In this document: piece after piece, positions 6,145 to 11,452 of the stretch
Numbering within the stretch: position 1 is the stretch's first letter
Layout: each line of letters opens with the position of its first letter
Source of the DNA: Nitrososphaerales archaeon TH703
GTDB lineage: Archaea > Thermoproteota > Nitrososphaeria > Nitrososphaerales > Nitrososphaeraceae
Assembly (NCBI GenBank): GCA_014523525.1
Contig: JAATVL010000213.1
Coordinates: 1 to 11,452, forward strand
Length of the DNA stretch: 11,452 nucleotides
Direction: 5' to 3'
The notes under the pieces: generated by a model
The model's input: the letters and a program-made list of their open reading frames with translations, nothing else
What the model was told of the DNA's origin: nothing
Database searches by the model: none
Program-made: the position numbers and the translations under genes

Positions 6145-7629
6145 ATGTTTAGGAAGAACATCAATATCTTTATGTTAGTTGGAATTTTGACAACAATCAC
6201 CGTCACATCAATTTACATGATGAACGCTTCAGCTTACAAACCGGGCGATCCTGGTGTAATATATCATTGCTTTGCAACTGATGCCAATGGAAAGTACAAT
6301 TTAACTGCGGAAGGGGATTTGATTCCTTGTGAGATTAGTCCAGGTGATAATGCATGGATGCTTACAGCTTCAGCACTTGTACTTATAATGACACCTGGTG
6401 GTTTGGCTATATTTTATGCTGGATTAACCAGACAAAAAAATGCTGTTAATACACTTCATATGGTATTCATTACTACGGGAATAGTGGCTGTACAATGGGT
6501 TCTATATGGTTATAGCTTGGCTTTTGGTCCAGACGCAGGCGGTTACGGGTTTATTGGAACGCTAGACTGGGCTGGATTATATAATGTATTTCACGACGTT
6601 CCTTCTATTGCGTATGGAGGCATAACTGGTACTACTATTCCACACCAGACATACATGATATTTCAGATGATGTTCGCCATCATTACTCCCGCTTTAATTG
6701 TAGCCGCGGTAGTTGAAAGGATGAAATTTAGTGCGTTTCTAATTTTCGTAGTTCTGTGGTCTACTTTTGTTTATGACTTTTGTGCGCATTGGACATGGGA
6801 AATTACAGGACCAGACAACTATGGAAAGAATCCTGGATACTGTGGCTTTGGGTGGACTGGTTGCTATGGATCACTTGACTTTGCTGGTGGAACCGTCATT
6901 CATATAACATCTGGATGGTCCGGGCTCGTCGTAGCGTTAATGTTGGGTAGGAGAATAGGATATGGTAAAGTTCCTATGGAACCACACAATATTTCACTCG
7001 TGGTTTTAGGTGCTGCGCTACTGTGGTTCGGGTGGTTTGGATTTAATGCGGGTTCTGCCGGGGCAGCAGCTACAAATGCAACAAGCGCATTTGTTGCAAC
7101 GCAAGTAGCTACGGGTATGGCTGTAGTTACTTGGTCATTGCTGTCTTGGGCACACACAGGACGAGCATCAACGGTTGGAGCTGCTTCCGGTGCGGTAGCC
7201 GGACTTGTGGCCATTACGCCAGCCTCAGGATTCGTTTCGCCAATGTCAGCACTTGTGATTGGAATAGCCGCATCAGTAGCATGTTATGCAGCGGTTATGT
7301 TCAAGAATAGCAGAAAGTGGGACGATGCACTGGATACATGGGGAGTACACGGAGTTGGTGGACTTGTAGGAGCCCTAATGACAGGATTGTTTGCTGAAAA
7401 GCGATTTACGCCATGGGGAGACAACGGACTTGTGTTCGGCAATCCGCCTCAGTTATTAGAAAACGCTGTCGGTGCTTTTGCATCTCTAGCATGGGCAATG
7501 GGAATAACCGCAATAATCATCAAAATAATGGACAAAGTGTGGCCTGGAGGCTTAAGAGTTACTCCAAAGGAAGAAGAAATTGGACTGGACTTAACCCAAC
7601 ACGGAGAACGAGCTTACGTAAGCGAGTAA
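6145..7629 (+). CDS. amt: Ammonium transporter (Amt/MEP/Rh family)
   Basis: Polytopic membrane channel that brings in ammonium, here likely for assimilation and for supplying ammonia oxidation. It has 494 residues. A hydrophobic N-terminus ends in NASA-YKPG (about residue 30), a probable cleaved signal peptide, followed by the Amt core from about 65 to 470 with around eleven membrane helices. The family signature DFAGGTVIHITSGWSG begins at 245. The paired pore histidines are His253 and His402 (WGVHGVGG). The short C-terminal tail RVTPKEEEIGLDLTQHGE is the canonical cytosolic tail that responds to PII proteins. No glnK/PII gene lies beside it here. Unusual points are Cys42/Cys62 in the N-terminal extracellular part and Cys233/Cys240 in an inserted loop, possible disulfides. 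It is a single gene with T-rich DNA after it. Confidence 0.97.
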   Translation: MFRKNINIFMLVGILTTITVTSIYMMNASAYKPGDPGVIYHCFATDANGKYNLTAEGDLIPCEISPGDNAWMLTASALVLIMTPGGLAIFYAGLTRQKNAVNTLHMVFITTGIVAVQWVLYGYSLAFGPDAGGYGFIGTLDWAGLYNVFHDVPSIAYGGITGTTIPHQTYMIFQMMFAIITPALIVAAVVERMKFSAFLIFVVLWSTFVYDFCAHWTWEITGPDNYGKNPGYCGFGWTGCYGSLDFAGGTVIHITSGWSGLVVALMLGRRIGYGKVPMEPHNISLVVLGAALLWFGWFGFNAGSAGAAATNATSAFVATQVATGMAVVTWSLLSWAHTGRASTVGAASGAVAGLVAITPASGFVSPMSALVIGIAASVACYAAVMFKNSRKWDDALDTWGVHGVGGLVGALMTGLFAEKRFTPWGDNGLVFGNPPQLLENAVGAFASLAWAMGITAIIIKIMDKVWPGGLRVTPKEEEIGLDLTQHGERAYVSE

Positions 7630-7636
7630 GAATCCA

Positions 7637-7668
7637 TTTTTTCCTTTTTTACATTTTTATTTTCTTTT
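7637..7668 (+). terminator. T-rich terminator tract after amt
   Basis: Beginning seven bases after the amt stop are runs of 6, 6, 5, 4 and 4 T broken by one to three other bases. Such U-rich tracts terminate archaeal RNA polymerase without a hairpin. Confidence 0.6.
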
Positions 7669-7702
7669 AAGTATCTAAAGCATTAATTTGTCATTTGTAT
7701 GC

Positions 7703-7710
7703 TTAAATAT
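7703..7710 (+). promoter_or_regulatory. Putative TATA box of the SBDS gene
   Basis: TTAAATAT is centred about 25 nt before ATG 7731. No Shine-Dalgarno-like sequence separates box and start, which suggests a leaderless mRNA and makes this the likely first promoter of the exosome block. Confidence 0.5.
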
Positions 7711-7730
7711 TTTCAGATAATAAGACTAAC

Positions 7731-8417
7731 ATGGCTGACAAATTTACAATTGTTAGATTAAGTGCAGGAAATGAAAAATTTGAAATTTTGGTGAAACCTG
7801 ATCCTGCACTAGAATATAAACTTGGCAAAAAAATTGACATTTCAAATATTATGATTTCAGACGAAATTTATTCAGATGCTAATAAGGGTACAAGAATCTC
7901 CACTGAGAAGTTAATGAAGCATTTTAAGACAGCAGATCAACTGGAAATAGCAAAACAGATTATGGCTAAAGGCGATCTAAACCTGAACACAGATCAGCGC
8001 AGAAAGATGATTGAAGAAAAGAAAAAACAGATTGCCCAGTATATAAACAAAAATTTTGTCGATCCCAAAACCCATATGCCCCATCCAATCTCAAGGATTA
8101 ATGCTGTTCTTGATGAAGCACGAGTGGCAATTGATCCATTCAAGCGGTTAGAAGATCAAATTAAGAATATCATCGATCCATTAAGAAAAATATTACCTCT
8201 AAAGTCGGAAATATTGGAGTTGACCGTAACTGTCCCCGCTCAATTTTCAGGACAATCATTTAGTGTATTCAAAAGTATTGGAGAGATGAAATCAGAACAA
8301 TGGCTCTCGAACGGATCATTACAGGTGGTTCTCAATATTAACGCGGGGATGAAGAGCTCATTTCTAGATAGAATTGGAAGCGCGACCAAAGGTTCAGCTC
8401 AGGTCACTGAAAAATAA
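7731..8417 (+). CDS. sdo1: Ribosome maturation protein SBDS (Sdo1 homologue)
   Basis: Archaeal homologue of the Shwachman-Bodian-Diamond protein, which in eukaryotes helps release the anti-association factor eIF6 from the large ribosomal subunit. Its 228 residues match the archaeal size. The N-terminal FYSH domain (about 1-90) shows FEILVKPDPALEYKLG and ISDEIYSDANKG. The helical middle domain has QRRKMIEEKKKQIAQYINKN and DPKTHMPHP. The C-terminal ferredoxin-like domain (about 165-225) starts at LPLKSEILELTVTVPAQFSG. Its place directly before the exosome genes is the classical archaeal order, which first hinted at a role in RNA metabolism. The last residues (SATKGSAQVTEK) are a variable tail. 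Confidence 0.95.
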   Translation: MADKFTIVRLSAGNEKFEILVKPDPALEYKLGKKIDISNIMISDEIYSDANKGTRISTEKLMKHFKTADQLEIAKQIMAKGDLNLNTDQRRKMIEEKKKQIAQYINKNFVDPKTHMPHPISRINAVLDEARVAIDPFKRLEDQIKNIIDPLRKILPLKSEILELTVTVPAQFSGQSFSVFKSIGEMKSEQWLSNGSLQVVLNINAGMKSSFLDRIGSATKGSAQVTEK

Positions 8418-8442
8418 GCACAATTCATGCTATTAGCCACAC

Positions 8443-8452
8443 TTAAAATATA
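8443..8452 (+). promoter_or_regulatory. Putative internal promoter before rrp4
   Basis: TTAAAATATA lies about 80 nt before the rrp4 ATG, giving an expected leader of roughly 50 nt. That leader contains a small hairpin (TCCCA, AAA, TGGGA at 8468-8480) and a strong GGAGG. Rrp4 is thus the clear exception to the leaderless pattern in this window. Confidence 0.4.
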
Positions 8453-8512
8453 AGTCTGTTCTAACTTTCCCAAAATGGGAGAATTATGAATGGAATATTG
8501 AATTCTTGTTTT

Positions 8513-8517
8513 GGAGG
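8513..8517 (+). promoter_or_regulatory. Shine-Dalgarno site deciding the rrp4 start
   Basis: GGAGG, 8 nt before ATG 8526. It picks that ATG over the in-frame TTG at 8511, which overlaps the motif. Confidence 0.75.
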
Positions 8518-8525
8518 ATCACACT

Positions 8526-9329
8526 ATGCAGGAAATTAAAAGAAAATACGTTATTCCTGGTGATATTGTAGCAGAAGGGAATTTGAGACCTTTGGTAAAT
8601 GTATTTAGGATTGGAAATTCAATTGTAGCAACTAGAATTGGAATTGCAGAGTCAAATAAAGATGGGGCCAAAGTAATTCCATTATCTGGAATTTATTTCC
8701 CGCGGGCAAATGATATTGTAATAGGTAAAATACTGGACCATTCGTCTCTTTCATGGTCTGTAGACATCAATTCATGTTTTAATGCACATTTACCCGCTCA
8801 AGACATATTTGGAAGAGATTTTTCGCCAGCACATGATGACATGGGCAGTCAGTTGTCAAAGGGGGATGTTATTGTTGCAAGAATTGCCATTTTTGATAGA
8901 ACGAGGGATCCAATCCTTACTATTCAAGATAAGGACTTGGGAAAGATACCGACAGGTGAATTGATAAAAATTTCTCCAACGCGGGTTCCACGACTCATAG
9001 GAAAAAGAGGTTCCATGATCCAAATAATTGAACAGGCAAGTTCTACAAGGATAACTATAGGTCAAAATGGAATAATTGTGGTCTCCGGAAAAGACAAGGA
9101 AGGAATCAATCTTGCAATTAATGCAATTCATATAGTAGAAGTAGAAGCTCACACTTCAAACCTTACTCAAAGAATTAAGCAATTATTGAATGTGCCAGAG
9201 TCGGAGATTGAAAATGATGATACTAAAAGGAATCACGAAATCAATGACACAGAGATGAATGATGATAAAGCTATTTCAAACAAAATTGATAAAGAAATGG
9301 GAATGATGAACTCAAATGGTACAAAATAG
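8526..9329 (+). CDS. rrp4: Exosome complex RNA-binding cap protein Rrp4
   Basis: Cap subunit of the archaeal exosome, binding RNA and feeding it to the Rrp41/Rrp42 ring. From ATG 8526 it has 267 residues. The N-terminal domain opens with KRKYVIPGDIVAEGNLRP. An S1 RNA-binding domain spans about 63-138 (IVIGKILDHSSLSWSVDINS). A KH domain at about 145-205 has the GXXG loop in PRLIGKRGSMIQIIE (Gly159-Gly162). From about 222 a tail rich in Asn, Asp, Glu and Lys (SEIENDDTKRNHEIND) extends beyond the usual end and looks disordered. The start is set by GGAGG 8 nt upstream. Its last 14 nt overlap rrp41, implying coupled translation. Confidence 0.95.
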   Translation: MQEIKRKYVIPGDIVAEGNLRPLVNVFRIGNSIVATRIGIAESNKDGAKVIPLSGIYFPRANDIVIGKILDHSSLSWSVDINSCFNAHLPAQDIFGRDFSPAHDDMGSQLSKGDVIVARIAIFDRTRDPILTIQDKDLGKIPTGELIKISPTRVPRLIGKRGSMIQIIEQASSTRITIGQNGIIVVSGKDKEGINLAINAIHIVEVEAHTSNLTQRIKQLLNVPESEIENDDTKRNHEINDTEMNDDKAISNKIDKEMGMMNSNGTK

Positions 9330-10050
9330 AAGCCTTATAGACGAAAGCGGAAAAAGAAGCGATGGAAGGATAATAGATGAATTAAGAGAGATTAAGATTA
9401 TTGTGGGAATTATAAAGAATGCTGATGGTTCTGCCCTTATAGAATTCGGTAAAAATAAGATAATTGCAGCGGTCTATGGTCCGCGAGAAGTTCATCCAAA
9501 ACATATGGCATTATCTGATCGATGTGTTGTAAGATGCAGATATCACATGTCTCCTTTTTCAACAGATACTCGAAAAAGCCCTGCACCGTCTAGGCGAGAG
9601 ACGGAAATATCGAAGGTTATTCGAGAGGCCTTAGAACCTGCACTAATGCTTGAGGATTATCCTCGTGCAGCGATTGATATCTTTATCGAAGTATTGCAAG
9701 CAGATGGAGGTTCACGATGTGCAGGAATTACGGCTGCCTCAGTCGCACTAGCAGACGCAGGAATAAATATGCGTGATATGGTTTCAGCATGTGCAGCAGG
9801 AAAGGTAGATGACAAAATAGTGATTGATATTAATGACACTGAAGACAAAGAGGGAGGAGCGGACATGCCTGTAGCGTATATGCCAAATCTTAAGAAAATA
9901 ACACTTCTTCAACTTGATGGAGAGTTGAATTCAAATGAATTCAAAACTTGTTTAGAAGAAGCCATACGTGGCTGCTTGAAGGTGTTTGAAATACAACGTT
10001 CCTCTTTAATAGAAAAGTACTTTGGCGATGAAAAGGGATTGAATGAATAA
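9316..10050 (+). CDS. rrp41: Exosome complex exonuclease Rrp41
   Basis: Catalytic RNase PH-type subunit that degrades RNA from the 3' end with phosphate, and in the reverse direction adds A-rich tails. Its 244 residues are typical. Visible family features are KRSDGRIIDELR at about 13-24, YGPREVHPKH, RRETEISKVIREALEP, the phosphate-side QADGGSRCAGITAA (128-141) and EDKEGGADMPVAYMP (176-190). Asp177 and Asp183 have the same six-residue spacing as the catalytic Asp pair known in Sulfolobus Rrp41, so the enzyme looks active. It forms a hexameric ring with Rrp42, encoded next, sharing one base in TAATG. It starts inside the end of rrp4. Confidence 0.97.
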   Translation: MVQNRSLIDESGKRSDGRIIDELREIKIIVGIIKNADGSALIEFGKNKIIAAVYGPREVHPKHMALSDRCVVRCRYHMSPFSTDTRKSPAPSRRETEISKVIREALEPALMLEDYPRAAIDIFIEVLQADGGSRCAGITAASVALADAGINMRDMVSACAAGKVDDKIVIDINDTEDKEGGADMPVAYMPNLKKITLLQLDGELNSNEFKTCLEEAIRGCLKVFEIQRSSLIEKYFGDEKGLNE

Positions 10051-10883
10051 TGAGTCTATCAAAGAAATCTACAATAATTGTCGAAAATCTTCGCAAAAAA
10101 CAGATGATTGAATCAATTTCAGCAGGCAAAAGACTAGATGAAAGAAGTTTAGATGAAACAAGACCAATTGAGATTGAATTAGACGTCATAAAAAAGGCAA
10201 GTGGATCGGCTTGGGTAAAGCTAGGTAAGACTGAAGTTGTTGCGGGAATAAAAGTAGAGACTGGTGAACCTTTTGAAGGACTGGAAAATAGTGGAGCTTT
10301 AATAATTACTGCTGAAGTACTCCCGATTGCATCTCCTCATATAGAGCCAGGTCCACCTGATGAGGAAACGATTGAACTCGCCAGGGTTGTTGATAGGGGT
10401 GTAAGAGAGTCAGAAATGTTAGAATTAAGCAAATTGGTCTTGGTCCCCGGAAAAATTGTGTATACCAATTTTGTAGATTGTAGTATCATTAACGTAGATG
10501 GTAACCTTTTCGATGCCACTTCTTATGCTGTAGTAGCTGCATTAGCAAGCTGTAAACTACCTGTTTTTGAAATTAAGGATGACAAAGTAGTAGATACAGG
10601 GAGAACTCAGGAACCTCCCATTACTACTATCCCTGTATCTGTTACTACCGTTAAAATTGGTGATTATCTGCTTTTGGACCCAAATACTGAGGAAGAAGCA
10701 TGTATGGATGCAAGACTCACAATTACTACAAATTCAAAAGGATCAATTGTTGCTATGCAAAAGGGACTAAAAGGTTACTTTACAGTGGATGAAGTGAAGA
10801 GTATTGCAGATAAAGCAATTAGCAAGGGAGAAGAAATTAGAGCAATACTTAAGGAAGTGATTCATCATGGTAAAAAGGAATAA
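10050..10883 (+). CDS. rrp42: Exosome complex component Rrp42
   Basis: Non-catalytic RNase PH-fold partner of Rrp41. It completes the ring and contributes to RNA binding at the active site. It has 277 residues. The N-terminus carries the extra helix typical of Rrp42 (IIVENLRKKQMIESISAGKR), followed by LDERSLDETRPIEIELDVI, GSAWVKLGKTEVVAGIKVE, and PGPPDEETIELARVVDRGVR. The region equivalent to the Rrp41 catalytic motif reads DPNTEEEACMDARLTIT and lacks the GGADMP-type signature, as expected for the inactive subunit. The ATG overlaps the rrp41 stop by one base, and the last 17 nt overlap rpl37ae. Confidence 0.97.
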   Translation: MSLSKKSTIIVENLRKKQMIESISAGKRLDERSLDETRPIEIELDVIKKASGSAWVKLGKTEVVAGIKVETGEPFEGLENSGALIITAEVLPIASPHIEPGPPDEETIELARVVDRGVRESEMLELSKLVLVPGKIVYTNFVDCSIINVDGNLFDATSYAVVAALASCKLPVFEIKDDKVVDTGRTQEPPITTIPVSVTTVKIGDYLLLDPNTEEEACMDARLTITTNSKGSIVAMQKGLKGYFTVDEVKSIADKAISKGEEIRAILKEVIHHGKKE

Positions 10884-11112
10884 ACACAAGATATCTCGCC
10901 TTAAGGGATTAGGAGTAAAATACGGAGCCACTGTCAGGAAGAGATACGGAATGATTTACAGGGTTCTGAAAAGAAAGAGAAGATGCCCTAAATGTGGATC
11001 AATAAAATTTGATAGGAAAGTACAGGGGATTTGGTGCTGTTCAAAATGCAACTATAAAGTAGCTTCAGGTACATATGATGTAAGCTTTGAAAAGTCAAAG
11101 AGTAAATATTAG
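10867..11112 (+). CDS. rpl37ae: 50S ribosomal protein L37Ae
   Basis: Small zinc-binding protein of the large ribosomal subunit (eL43 family), 81 residues. The basic N-terminus (KYGATVRKRYGMIYRVLKRK) leads to a zinc ribbon with Cys40-Pro-Lys-Cys43 and Cys58-Ser-Lys-Cys61, the second pair within GIWCCSKC, and the typical ASGTYDV after it. An extra Cys57 sits beside the ligand cysteine. It begins inside rrp42 and ends inside the next gene, so translation of the block is tightly linked. Confidence 0.95.
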   Translation: MVKRNKHKISRLKGLGVKYGATVRKRYGMIYRVLKRKRRCPKCGSIKFDRKVQGIWCCSKCNYKVASGTYDVSFEKSKSKY

Positions 11113-11350
11113 AATTCAAATATCTATAGAAAACCGTCCATCAGAACTATCTTCTAACATTGTAAATACGATAACTAATGCCCTACAACCGGAAACTAGA
11201 TTTCTCACCTGTTCTGAAAAAATAAGAATTACTTCAAAACATGGTGTGATTTTTATAATTATTAGTACACACGATTTACAATCAATCCGTGCCATAGTTA
11301 ACACATACATTAGATTGTTGAGCTTGTCGTATTTGTCTCTAAATTTATAA
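11087..11350 (+). CDS. pcc1: KEOPS complex subunit Pcc1
   Basis: Small dimerising subunit of KEOPS, which makes the t6A modification on tRNAs that read ANN codons. It has 87 residues. Alternating strands (VNIRIQISIE, KIRITSKHGVIFIIIS) are followed by the diagnostic C-terminal helix DLQSIRAIVNTYIRLLSL, matching the Pcc1 consensus (D-L-x-S-x-R-A-x-x-N-x-Y-x-R) as I recall it. The start is TTG 11087: a stop lies two codons upstream at 11081-11083 in this frame, and no ATG or GTG occurs before the domain. It overlaps rpl37ae by 26 nt, the largest overlap in the block. Position after L37Ae and before prefoldin beta fits the archaeal order. Confidence 0.85.
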   Translation: MKSQRVNIRIQISIENRPSELSSNIVNTITNALQPETRFLTCSEKIRITSKHGVIFIIISTHDLQSIRAIVNTYIRLLSLSYLSLNL

Positions 11351-11358
11351 AACGCTAT

Positions 11359-11366
11359 AGATTTAT
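11359..11366 (+). promoter_or_regulatory. Putative TATA box of prefoldin beta
   Basis: AGATTTAT, just after pcc1 and about 28 nt upstream of ATG 11391. TTTATAAA at 11344-11351, overlapping the pcc1 stop, is an alternative. Confidence 0.35.
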
Positions 11367-11390
11367 GACGGTAAAGTCAAGTAATTAGAA

Positions 11391-11452
11391 ATGAGTGAAC
11401 AAGAAATTCCACCGTGGTTAAGAGAGCAACTTTCAAGGCTACAGCAGCTGCA
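11391..11452 (+). CDS. pfdB: Prefoldin subunit beta, 3' partial
   Basis: Only the first 20 codons are inside the window: MSEQEIPPWLREQLSRLQQL. The IPPWLREQLxRLQQLQ opening is what I recall for thaumarchaeal prefoldin beta, the start of its first coiled-coil helix. Prefoldin is a hexameric chaperone that passes unfolded proteins to the thermosome. The position after rpl37ae and pcc1 supports the call. It is truncated by the window edge, not broken. Confidence 0.75.
   Translation, partial: MSEQEIPPWLREQLSRLQQL

Noticed and set aside
6900..7214. Open minus-strand frame of 104 codons within amt
   Set aside because: It is antisense to a strongly supported membrane-protein frame. Its Ala/Pro/Thr-rich translation is the expected mirror of Amt codons.
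8511..8525. TTG as start of Rrp4
   Set aside because: The TTG overlaps the GGAGG that is optimally spaced for the ATG at 8526, where family homology begins.
1..11452. CRISPR array, insertion sequence, tRNA or rRNA
   Set aside because: No regularly spaced repeats, transposase-like frames with terminal repeats, or tRNA cloverleaf sequences were seen on either strand.

Overview
The window looks like chromosomal DNA of an ammonia-oxidising thaumarchaeon (Nitrososphaeria). The low GC content and gene types fit the soil Nitrososphaerales / Nitrosocosmicus side, but that placement is inference. Evidence for the wider assignment is an archaeal exosome gene cluster (SBDS, Rrp4, Rrp41, Rrp42, L37Ae, Pcc1, prefoldin beta), an archaeal thiazole synthase, a large Amt ammonium transporter, and AT-rich TATA-like boxes about 25 nt upstream of many start codons, which suggests leaderless mRNAs.

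Left part (1-3953): the 3' end of a cysteine synthase family gene runs tail to tail, 1 nt apart, into thioredoxin reductase. Next, on the minus strand, comes a gene that I recognise as the DUF6775 putative metallopeptidase family. It appears frameshifted at a run of ten T, and its natural start codon also cannot be identified. Upstream of it on the same strand is thi4 (thiamine thiazole synthase), which is divergent from a small winged-helix regulator.

Middle part (4010-7629): a minus-strand TPR plus winged-helix protein is followed by about 1 kb of AT-rich, gene-free DNA. This gap carries several perfect palindromes, including a 13-bp-arm inverted repeat 72 nt before the ammonium transporter gene amt. 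It is the most structured non-coding stretch in the window.

Right part (7731-11452): the conserved archaeal RNA-processing and ribosome superoperon. SBDS and Rrp4 each have a plausible promoter. From Rrp4 on, the genes overlap by 1-26 nt (rrp4/rrp41/rrp42/rpl37ae/pcc1), and prefoldin beta starts at the right edge. Products of this block degrade or tail RNA (exosome), mature the large ribosomal subunit (SBDS), build the ribosome (L37Ae), modify tRNA as part of KEOPS (Pcc1) and fold proteins (prefoldin).

The clearest anomalies are the broken DUF6775 gene, the retained active-site-type cysteine in Thi4, and the palindrome-rich amt upstream region. I saw no tRNA, rRNA, CRISPR array or insertion sequence. 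No wholly new multi-gene system is evident.
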